Positions 1 to 12,000 of a stretch of DNA of 64,000 bases are shown here, piece after piece (positions within the stretch are counted from its first letter, which is position 1; each line of letters starts with the position of its first letter). The position numbers and the translations under genes were made by a program. The notes beneath the pieces were generated by a model that was given only the letters and a program-made list of their open reading frames with translations, was not told the origin of the DNA and ran no database searches. The DNA is from Protula sp. h YS-2021 (lineage: Eukaryota > Annelida > Polychaeta > Sabellida > Serpulidae), in assembly GCA_949752745.1 (NCBI GenBank), contig OX457026.1:26722116-26786115 (forward strand). The letters are read 5' to 3'.

Positions 1-158
1 TGTCCATAATTCAGGGGTGTCCATAATAAAGGGGTGTTCATATCCGGGGTTTCACTGTATTTTGGCAAATCTGTACATCAGATTACACCTACGATTTAAC
101 TTCACCAATATTTCTGTTAAATGCTGAAGGAAAAAAAACCCTTATATTTATCATTCAC

Positions 159-314
159 TGAAAGAAAAGAAGACGGCAGAGCGACCTTCATGCCGGCCGC
201 CCCGCAGCCCAGCCAGAGGGCCTCCGTGAGGTGAGGCTTCTCCTCGCTCTTGTAGTTACAGTACCACATGTTCTCCACCGACGAGGCGACCATCACCGGA
301 GCACAGAACGGCAG
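159..314 (-). CDS. RIC1: RIC1 exon 15 (last in window)
   Basis: 156 bp, 52 codons between acceptor GTTACAG| and donor TTTCA|GTGAAT. Encodes [17 protein letters not shown] and [16 protein letters not shown]. The donor could instead be AAG|GTCGCT a few codons earlier. GTGAAT was preferred because the extra codons VALPSSFLS fit the family. Confidence 0.88.
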
Positions 315-3300
315 CTGTAACCAGCCAAACAACGCCAGCGTCAACTATGACTTGTAACACTACTTTATTTTTAGTTTCTTAAGTCACAACACTGAACCAC
401 ATGCCCACACACAACTAAGCCCGCCCCCGAGTTACGCCAATACATAACTACGTCCAACTCTCGGCAACGCACACACACAACTATGCCCGCCTTTAGACCA
501 CGCCCACACACAACTACTCCGGCCTCCAGGCCACGCCCATACATCAGGACGTCGTCCTCCAGCCCACACCCATTGACAACTCCCGGCCTCTGTTCAAACA
601 GCCCGCCTCAAACACACGTTCTTAAACAACTACAGCCGCCTCCCAGACACGCTCACAGACACCAGACTCTCAGCAACACCCGCACACAACTACGCCCGCC
701 TACAGTCCTGCCTACCAGACACGCCCATAACCAGCCCCGCCTATAGTCCTGCCTACCAGACACGCCTATAACCAGCCCCGCCTACAGTCCTGCCTACCAG
801 ACACGCCGATAACTAGCCCCGCCTACAGTCCTGCCTACCAGACACGCCGATAACCATCCCCGCCTACAGTCCTGCCTACCAGACACGCCTATAACCAGCC
901 CCGCCTACAGTCCTGCCTACCAGACACGCCCATAACCAGCCCCGCCTACAGTCCTGTCTACCAGACACGCCCATAACCAGCCCCGCCTACAGTCCTGCCT
1001 ACCAGACGCGCCTATAACCAGCCCTGCCTACAGTGCTGCCTACCAGACACGCCCATAACCAGCCTCGCCTACAGTCCTGCCTACCAGACACGCCTATAAC
1101 CAGCCCCGCCTACAGTCCTGCCTACCAGACACACCTATAACCAGCCCTGCCTACAGTCCTGCCTACCAGATACGCCCATAACCAGCCCTGCCTATAGTCC
1201 TGCCTACCAGACACGCCCATAACCAGCCCCGCCTAGTCCTGCCTACCAGACACGCCCATAACCAGCCCCGCCTACAGTCCTGCCTACCAGATACGCCCAT
1301 AACCAGCAACGCCTACAGTCCTGCCTACCAGAAACGCCCATAACCAGCCCCACCTACAGTCCTGCCTACCAGACACGCCCATAACCAGTCCCGCCTACAG
1401 TCCTGCCTACCAGACACGCCCATAACCAGGCTCGCCTTCAGTCCTGTCTACCAGATACGCCCATAAAAAGCCCCGCCTACACTCCTGCCTACCAGATACG
1501 CCCATAACCAGCCCTGCCTACAGTCCTGCCTACCAGACACGCCCATAACCAGCCCTGCCTACAGTCCTGCCTACCAGACACGCCCATAACCAGTCCCGCC
1601 TACAGTCCTGCCTACCAGACACGCCCATAACCAGCCCCACCTACAGTCCTGCCTACCAGACACGCCCATAACCAGTCCCGCCTACAGTCCTGCCTACCAG
1701 ACACGCCCATAACCAGGCTCGCCTTCAGTCCTGTCTACCAGATACGTCCATAAAAAGCCCCGCCTACAGTCCTGCCTACCAGATACGTCCATGACCATCC
1801 CCACCTACAGTCCTGCCTACCAGACACGCCCATAACCAGCCCCACCTACAGTCCTGCCTACCAGACACGCCCATAACCAGTCCCGCCTACAGTCCTGCCT
1901 ACCAGACACGCCCATAACCAGTCCCGCCTACAGTCCTGTCTACCAGATACGTCCAAAAAAAGCCCCGCCTACAGTCCTGCCTACCAGACACGCCCATAAC
2001 CAGCCCCACCTACAGTCCTGCCTACCAGACACGCCCATAACCAGCCCCACCTGCAGTCCTGCCTACCAGACACGCCCATAACCAGTCCCGCCTACAGTCC
2101 TGCCTACCAGACACGCCCATAACCAGGCTCGCCTTCAGTCCTGTCTACCAGATACGTCCACAAAAAGCCCGCCTACAGTCCTGCCTACCAGATACGCCCA
2201 TAACAAGCCCTGCCTACAGTCCTGCCTACCAGACACGCCCATAACCAGCCCTGCCTACAGTCCTGCCTACCAGACACGCCCATAACCAGCCCTGCCTACA
2301 GTCCTGCCTACCAGACACGCCCATAACCAGTCCCGCCTACAGTCCTGCCTACCAGACACGCCCATAACCAGTCCCGCCTACAGTCCTGCCTACCAGACAC
2401 GCCCATAACCAGGCTCGCCTACAGTCCTGCCTACCAGACATGCCCATAACCAGCCCCGCCTACAGTCCTGCCTACCAGACACGCCCATAACCAGCCCCGC
2501 CTACAGTCCTGCCTACCAGATACGCCCATAACCAGCCCTGCCAATAGTCCTGCCTACCAGACACGCCCATAACCAGCCCTGCCTACAGTCCTGCCTACCA
2601 GACACGCCCATAACCAGTCCCGCCTACAGTCCTGTCTACCAGACACGCCCATAACCAGGCTCGCCTACAGTCCTGTCTACCAGACACGCCCATAACCAGC
2701 CCCGCCTACAGTCCTGCCTACCAGACATGCCCATAACCAGCCCCGCCTACAGTCCTGCCTACCAGATACGCCCATAACCAGCCCTGCCTACAGTCCTGCC
2801 TACCAGACACGCCTATAACCAGCCCCGCCTATAGTCCTGCCTACCAGATACGCCCATAACCAGCCCCGCCTACAGTCCTGCCTACCAGATACGCCCATAA
2901 CCAGCCCTGCCTACAGTCCTGCCTACCAGACACGCCTATAACCAGTCCCGCCTACCGTCCTGCCTACCAGACACGCCCATAACCAGTCCCGCCTACAGTC
3001 CTGCCTACCAGACACGCCCATAACCAGCCCTGCCTATAGTCCTGCCTACCAGACACGCCCATAACCAGTCCCGCCTACAGTCCTGCCTACCAGATACGCC
3101 CATAACCAGCCCTGCCTACAGTGCTGCCTACCAGATACGCCCATAACCAGCCCTGCCTACAGTCCTGCCTGCCAGACACGCCTATAACCAGCCCTGCCTA
3201 TAGTCCTGCCTACCAGACACGCCCATAACCAGACTCGCCTACAGTTCTGCCTACCAGACACGCCTATAACCAGCCCTGCCTATAGTCCTGCCTACCAGAC

Positions 3301-6300
3301 ACGCCCATAACCAGTCCCGCCTACAGTCCTGCCTACCAGATACGACCATAACCAGCCCCGCCTACAGTCCGGCCTACCAGACACGCCCATAACCAGCCCC
3401 ACCTACAGTCCTGCCTATCAGACACGCCCATAACCAGTCCCGCCTACAGTCCTGTCTACCAGATACGTCCATAAAAAGCACGCCTACAGTCCTGCCTACC
3501 AGACATGCCCATAAAAAGCCCCACCTACAGTCCTGCCTACCAGACACGCCCATAACCAGCCCCACCTGCAGTCCTGCCTACCAGACACGCCCATAACCAG
3601 TCCCGACTACAGTCCTGCCTACCAGACACGCCCATAACCAGGCTCGCCTTCAGTCCTGTCTACCAGATACGTCCATAAAAAGCCCCGCCTACAGTCCTGC
3701 CTACCAGATACGCCCATAACCAGCCCTGCCTACCAGATACGCCCATAACCAGCCCTGCCTACAGTCCTGCCTACCAGACACGCCCATAACCAGCCCTGCC
3801 TACAATCCTGCCTACCAGACACGCCCATAACCAGTCCCGCCTACAGTCCTGCCTACCAGACACGCCCATAACCAGTCCCGCCTACAGTCCTGCCTACCAG
3901 ACACGCCCATAACCAGGCTCGCCTACAGTCCTGCCTACCAGACATGCCCATAACCAGCCCCGCCTACAGTCCTGCCTACCAGACACGCCCATAACCAGCC
4001 CCGCCTACAGTCCTGCCTACCAGATACGCCCATAACCAGCCCTGCCAATAGTCCTGCCTACCAGACACGCCCATAACCAGCCCTGCCTACAGTCCTGCCT
4101 ACCAGACACGCCCATAACCAGTCCCGCCTACAGTCCTGCCTACCAGACACGCCCATAACCAGCCCCGCCTACAGTCCTGTCTACCAGACACGCCCATAAC
4201 CAGCCCCGCCTACAGTCCTGCCTACCAGACATGCCCATAACCAGCCCCGCCTACAGTCCTGCCTACCAGATACGCCCATAACCAGCCCTGCCTACAGTCC
4301 TGCCTACCAGACACGCCTATAACCAGCCCCGCCTACAGTCCTGCCTACCAGTCACGCCCATAGCCAGCCCCGCCTACAGTCCTGCCTACCAGATACGCCC
4401 ATAACCAGCCCTGCCTACAGTCCTGCCTACCAGATACGCCCATAACCAGCCCTGCCTACAGTCCTGCCTACCAGACACGCCTATAACCAGCCCCGCCTAT
4501 AGTCCTGCCTACCAGACACGCCCATAAACAGCCTCGCCTACAGTTCTGCCAACCAGACACGCCTATAACCAGCCCTGCCTATAGTCCTGCCTACCAGACA
4601 CGCCCATAACCAGCCCCACCTACAGTCCTGCCTATCAGACACGCCCATAACCAGTCCCGCCTACAGTCCTGTCTACCAGATACGTCCATAAAAAGCACGC
4701 CTACAGTCCTGCCTACCAGACATGCCCATAACCAGCCCCACCTACAGTCCTGCCTACCAGACACGCCCATAACCAGCCCCACCTGCAGTCCTGCCTACCA
4801 GACACGCCCATAACCAGTCCCGACTACAGTCCTGCCTACCAGACACGCCCATAACCAGGCTCGCCCTCAGTCCTGTCTACCAGATACGTCCATAAAAAGC
4901 CCCGCCTACAGTCCTGCCTACCAGATACGCCCATAACCAGCCCTGCCTACAGTCCTGCCTACCAGATACGCCCATAACCAGCCCTGCCTACAGTCCTGCC
5001 TACCAGACACGCCCATAACCAGCCCTGCCTACAATCCTGCCTACCAGACACGCCCATAACCAGTCCCGCCTACAGTCCTGCCTACCAGACACGCCCATAA
5101 CCAGTCCCGCCTACAGTCCTGCCTACCAGACACGCCCATAACCAGGCTCGCCTACAGTCCTGCCTACCAGACATGCCCATAACCAGCCCCGCCTACAGTC
5201 CTGCCTACCAGACACGCCCATAACCAGCCCCGCCTACAGTCCTGCCTACCAGATACGCCCATAACCAGCCCTGCCAATAGTCCTGCCTACCAGACACGCC
5301 CATAACCAGCCCTGCCTACAGTCCTGCCTACCAGACACGCCCATAACCAGTCCCGCCTACAGTCCTGCCTACCAGACACGCCCATAACCAGCCCCGCCTA
5401 CAGTCCTGTCTACCAGACACGCCCATAACCAGCCCCGCCTACAGTCCTGCCTACCAGACATGCCCATAACCAGCCCCGCCTACAGTCCTGCCTACCAGAT
5501 ACGCCCATAACCAGCCCTGCCTACAGTCCTGCCTACCAGACACGCCTATAACCAGCCCCGCCTACAGTCCTGCCTACCAGTCACGCCCATAGCCAGCCCC
5601 GCCTACAGTCCTGCCTACCAGATACGCCCATAACCAGCCCTGCCTACAGTCCTGCCTACCAGATACGCCCATAACCAGCCCTGCCTACAGTCCTGCCTAC
5701 CAGACACGCCTATAACCAGCCCCGCCTATAGTCCTGCCTACCAGACACGCCCATAAACAGCCTCGCCTACAGTTCTGCCAACCAGACACGCCTATAACCA
5801 GCCCTGCCTATAGTCCTGCCTACCAGACACGCCCATAACCAGTCCCGCCTACAGTCCTGCCTACCAGATACGCCCATAACCAGTCCTGCGTACAGTGCTG
5901 CCTACCAGACACGCCCATAACCAGCCCCGCCTACAGTCCTGCCTACCAGACACGCCTATAACCAGCCCTGCCTACAGTTCTGCCTACCAGACACGCCCAC
6001 AACCAGCCCTGCCTACCGGACGCTCCTTGTGCCTGTCTTTGTGCTTGAGCTGCGGCCCGGTACGGTCTCGCTGGAACATGAGCAGTCTGCCGGCCACATT
6101 CAGCACGATGCTTTCTGCGTCCTCGGGCTGCGGCTGGACTTTCATCGACGCTACAGCCACAAACATCTTACCTATATTTTTCTGTAATTTCTTTCTCTCC
6201 ACATCCCCACAATTTAAGCTTATATTATAACAACAATTATTTAATTATGCAATAAGTTTTATTTAAAATTGCTGTGCTTTTCTCAACAGACGTGATTTTA

Positions 6301-8973
6301 ACATTTTTGTTACCGATAAATTATAGCTCTAAAAATCAAAGCAAAATTTGGTTATTTCTTAACTTGATTTCGATGTTAATTTTCTTTGCACACGATTTAC
6401 AGTCTAGAGTATACAAGAAACATGAGGTTAACCTGTCTCAGTCCTGATGCTCGTTAAGTTAATGGCGACCACTGTTGCTGGGTGAGGTATGAAGTTACCC
6501 ACTGCAACCTCTTGAACTTTGGTGATCTTAACCGTAGGATCTGAATCGTAAAATGCCCAATAACCGAATATTTACAAGCGACTTAAAAGATCCTCTTCAA
6601 GTATAAATATGTTACCCGCCGGCGTACAATTCCAGTATTTGATTTTGCTAGGTTTGACTACAACCCTTAAGCAATTCGTATCATATCCGTGAATATGTCT
6701 AGCTGGGCCAATGTTCTCGGGTCGACGTGGCTCATTTACAATACCAACTCTTGTTAGCACCCATACTACCTATGTGTAAAATATTTTGACAATCGATCAA
6801 GAAATGTAGGCTTGTGTGTGTTAACAAAAAAGTGTCGACAGACAGACAGACAGAGAGACAGACCCGAAAACTGTGGTCCCCCAAGCCGCGTCACGCAGCG
6901 GTGGGAACTAACAATTACCAAATCATTATGTTGTAAGATCTGCTTGGAAATCGCTTTAGGATAGTCACTTATACATATAATTTATAATATCATTAATATC
7001 GTCTTAGGACGCAATAGTTACTATATCCAGACAGAAACGGATCTCATAACGGCGAGCATTACGTGAAAAAGAAAACGTCGGGCAAAACATGGAACGACCT
7101 TAAAAATCATGGCAAGCTCACAGTTTTGTTCTTGCTGCCTGGAGAGTTTGAAGAGCATAACGTGGCAGTCCGCGCAGAGTACGACGAGGAAATCGCGGAA
7201 CGTGTTGAGCAGCATGATCTGTGAGGGCACGCGCACTACCTGCGCAAACGTGTTGTCTAGCTTGCACTCACGCGGATAGAATCGCACCTGTTGACACAAG
7301 TACAGTATGGAGTGCAGGGACAACACAGACAGGTTTATATGTATGCACATCTGCCGAGGAAAGGGGAATGCTACGGTTTTGGAATTCCTAATTGCACTGT
7401 CCACTGTCAGTCATTACAGACAATGTTAGGCGTTTCTTTTTCATTCAGTCAAACTCTTCACAAAAAAATAACACATATTTCTTTGCAATATAATACACTT
7501 CTTTCACGAAGCACGGTGTTATCGTGCCATTAGTAATCTGTACACAGAAAGGACTAGCACAATATCTTAAGTTTTGAGATGAAACTGTTGGTCATAATTT
7601 TGCTTTACACCTCGGAATTATCACGGTGGAAGTGCTGTTCGATTCTAGATTCTGATACAAACCTCGTCCCGCTGATCGACTAGATTGTAACAAGCAGTGC
7701 AGATGAAGTCTCTGCCCCACCACGACAAGCCCCCAGTGACCACCATGTCTTTCTCCTGGGTTTCATTGCCAAACAGCTTCCACTTCCGGGAGAAGAGTGC
7801 GTAATGGGCTAGGCCCGTCTTGCCTGCTACCGCCACCAGATGGCCCGACAAGTTCACTGCTGTAAACTAAACAGAAAGAGCCCATTTCTGTCATTACAAA
7901 CTCTTCTTTAACTATATGGCGTATTTTGCATACGTCACGGAATGTTTTAGCCTGAGATTTCTGGTCTCCACAGAATTCCCTTTGTTTTATTTATCATTCT
8001 CTCTTGCTTGACCTCGCTTCCAGCCTGGCAATGTTATTGGTGCCTCATTTCATTTTGCCTATTTCAGCAGAATTTAGGCTTCTGTTATTTACTGATGTAT
8101 TTCACAATGTTGACATGACACTCACCCGCACTGGCCAGTTATTTTTCAGGTAGGTGTGGGGTATGGGCACAATTTGCCACTGTTTGTTCATCAGGTATGC
8201 AGACTCGTTCGTTTCAGTCGCTCTGTCTATCAACGGAACGGTTTCTTCTGTACTCAGATAAAGCTTATCTTGGCCTTGTAGAAAGAGGTGCTCATGGTTG
8301 CTCTGTATACGTGAGACACAATGCAATGCAACAACGCTTTATGAAACCATCAAATTTGAATTGCGAACGCTTCCTCTTTCAACTGCTCTGATTTATAACC
8401 AAAGTGCACTATATTTGTATTAACTTTGTATTGTTTTTCACATAGAAAAACCTCGAAATCAGAGACTGCAGAGACGTTTTAAGCTCCTCTCGTCAGAGTA
8501 AACAGCCGCTTATGACCATTTATAACTGCGTTTTATTCTGACTTTCATGTATTCCCAAACGGATATAGGCCCACACAAAACATAGGAAAAACTTTCCTAA
8601 ATAATTCTTTCTGAGTAGGTTGGGCGGGTGGGGTGGGGGAGGGGTGGAGAAGGAGGTTGACTCACCATGCAGGGGTTTACGGTAAGGGAACTCTTGACGA
8701 AGAATAACTGCAGCAGCTTGGGATGCGCCTTGACAATCACGTGACTCTCGTCTGACGTCACTGCCTTGTCTGACGTCTTCTCGCTGACGAACCACATATG
8801 ATAGCCTTCGCTCCCCCACTCCTGTCACACACGCAAACATCTCGTACCGTCCTGGCCCATACACTGCTACGCGAGGCCAAGCAACAGAAACAAACCACAC
8901 CGTACCTACCCAGTGTGAGTGTTCTTTCACTTGGTTAAGTTACCAGCACCGGGAGATCTTTTTCTTTCTTCTT

Positions 8974-9019
<46 letters not shown>

Positions 9020-12000
9020 CTTTTTTTAGGTCACGTTAGCTACTAGGAAAGTTTCAATTTAGTTACGATAAGTTAAGTGTTGGCACCAGCGCCCGGATTC
9101 CATAAAGCTCAAACTCATGCTTCAACGCAAACTTTGAGTCAATTTTGGACTTGCTTATTCGATAAGTAACACTTGGAGGTGGTTAAAAATTTAATAAAAT
9201 GTAAGAAGAAGTTAATAACGTTTCGTTCCTCACCAGATTTTTTTGGAATACTTGGTTTCACCAGTATAAATTATACAAGCAAACAATTAAATGCCCACAG
9301 CGATGGTCTTGAAATCAGCAGTTTCCGATGAGGTACAGGTTAAACGCGTATTTTGAGCAAATGCACAAATGAGTTTGAAACTCAAGCTTGAAAGTTATTT
9401 TGGAGTTTGAGCTATGTTACTGAATATTGGACCAGCTTTATCGATTCGTGTGAATGTAGGTTCAGTTTACACGCAGGAGAGTTTGGCTACAAAATAGGTG
9501 GGTCCTCCCAACAAAACGATTAGTCTTTTTTCTGTTTTCATTTTATATTCATTCTTTCTCCTTTTTGTGCTTTCTTTCTTTGTCTTTACGCAAGAAGTTA
9601 ACTTTCGTTGTACAAACTAGTCTTCGCTTCTTTGACATGGTAGAACTTTAGTTTAAAATGAGATCCACACTAACTTATTGGGCGAAAAATGGGCGAAAAT
9701 ATGATTACCATAGATCGGACACGTATAAGCGGGAAGCTGTACAAATCACCAGAGAAGCTGCTCCTGAAAAAGAGCACAACAACAACTTTTATTGTTATTT
9801 ACGAGATGCCTTCAAAATTTGTCCATAAGAATACAAATGGCCAATAATACGTGAACGGGTTTCGTTTATAACTAGATGAGGCAAAAGAAATAGGATTTAA
9901 GGGGAAAAATTCTCAACCGAGGAATAAACCTCATTTTCGAAAGCCTAATTCTGAAAAAAGGCAAGCCCTGACAAACGTTAAGAAATTAGCCGTATATTTT
10001 TAAACAACGCGTCTTTTTCTTTAGTTCTTATTAAGCTATACTCATATTTACAACAATTGGATTTTGCTAGGAATAGCATTAACTCGCCAGACTGTTGTCA
10101 AAGATCCAATGTTCAACAACGCAGAACGATTTTACAAACACTACCCCCCCCCTCAATCATCCCGCCCCCCCCCTCGCGTGTCAAATAAAATGGATATCGA
10201 GTTGATGAGAGTACCTGGAGTCGGCGCCAAGTGAGTGAAGCAGGAGGGCACCGAAGACGCTCCACAGCGAGAAGCCGCCCTTGCTCCAGACAAGAGCTAG
10301 CGCCCTGCCATCTGGCGTCCACTTCATGCAGCTCACAGGGCCGCACACGCTGCCGCAGTCTGCAGCAAATGTCAAGGCAGGGAAGGGAATGAAGCGGGGA
10401 TGACAAAACAATGCAGCGGTTTCAATGACTTGAAAACATTTTTTAATTATTAAATTATCTTATCAACTAAAAATTTATGACTTACAGAACGAGAAAACAA
10501 AGGCTCTCAGTTTTATGTATTTTAATTATTTTAGCAACTACTGAAATATGTCTGAATGCTGCATGAAAATGTATACTGTTATGAAATTTATTGCTTGCTT
10601 TTGCGAAACGTTCAGGCGAATGTCAAAAATGCCGTGAAAATGCGTGGCCTTTCTGGACAGACACAGTAACAGGCCAAATATAGACGTACACGAAGAATTA
10701 AATGAAAGAAAAAGACTGCTGTGTGTCCTGCCGTCCAGTACTACCCAGTGGCCAGATAACATAGTTAGCCAGGTTATGATGTGCTACACAGGCTATCCGT
10801 ACGGCGCTAACACAGATGTCTACGGGAAAAAAAAAACAAAATCAAAAACAAAGACCGGGGGCCTCGTTCGATTGCCATGACTTACCTGGGAAGTCTTTAC
10901 TGGAGACAACCAGTTTTTGAGAAATCACCAACGCCCCAGTTAGTTCATCCAGGTGGTACACCACACCCTCGCCGCTGTAACGACAACAAAACAATACCCC
11001 ACTTGTACAGCAAGGCACACACAAAGTGCTTCATGTTATTTTTACCTTCCTATTTTTCGGGGGGGGGGGGGATGATACTTGATTAGTGCATACTAAGGTT
11101 CACAATTTTACCGGGTATTATCGGTTCGAGAACTTGCATGTTTTTTTCTTCGTCCCGGGCTGACGCGGCCCCGAGGTTTCTCAGCCAGAGCCTCTACCCT
11201 CTATGAAGCGGGGTATCTACACAGCCTTCCGCTTCCCCTCCCCCCCCCCCACCTGGTTAGATTCCACTTGAGGAAAAAAAAATGCGGCACGGTCGGGGCT
11301 GGATTGCGAACCCCGAGTTCACAGACACTTTTAAAAAGCAAAGGGCGTTATTTTAAAAGAAAGCCTCAATGTATTTATTTTGTAATAACTAAACGTCCAT
11401 TCTTCTGCCCTTTCTCATTTCATTCATTCATCAACATATGTTACAAACTGAAGTTCGAGACAATTTTCATATGAATCCATCCACCTACTTTTGACAGCCA
11501 AAGGCCATGAGTGTGTATTTATGATTGACAGCTACGGTGGTTGCATCCCGTACTTCCTGCGCCCACACACCCACCACTTGCTGCCAATACAAACAGCCCA
11601 ATGCATGCATATCACTGGCAAAGACTGAATTTCCACAAAAAAAGTTTAACACCACAACAGTTGCCTGGTGCTTGTAAATGAACTCTGAAAACTGTAACTC
11701 TTTAAAATAACACAGTTTACTAAATTCGTCAATGTCTTCCAGCCTCATTCCCTGTTATTTTGAAAGGCTAGAAAACGAGCAGAACGTGAAGAGGTTGTCG
11801 ATAGAAAATGCAGCGTCAATTTTTGTACCAAGATTTACCAACCAATAGTCTTGGTTTAATCACTCCGATATTTTTATTCGCAGAGGGGGGTAGTTCTTAC
11901 TGCGTACATTTTTTTAGAACAACACTACAAATTTAAGCTACAGAGAAATATGCAAGCTTACACTTGGCTCAAATTTGAGGGAGTTGGCTGTCATAAATGC

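Noticed and set aside
690..6016. CRISPR-like array
   Set aside because: Units are contiguous near-identical copies without unique spacers, in a eukaryotic intron: a minisatellite.
483..6230. Several ORFs of 60-110 codons in the minisatellite
   Set aside because: The 41-bp unit is not a multiple of three and the frames are period artefacts; the only real coding here is the RIC1 exon at 6017-6181 on minus.
7291..7533. 80-codon plus-strand ORF
   Set aside because: Antisense to a RIC1 exon border with no protein-like features.
8520..8930. 136-codon minus ORF overlapping a RIC1 exon
   Set aside because: It is a shifted frame; the RIC1 frame at 8666-8821 has family motifs and proper splice borders.
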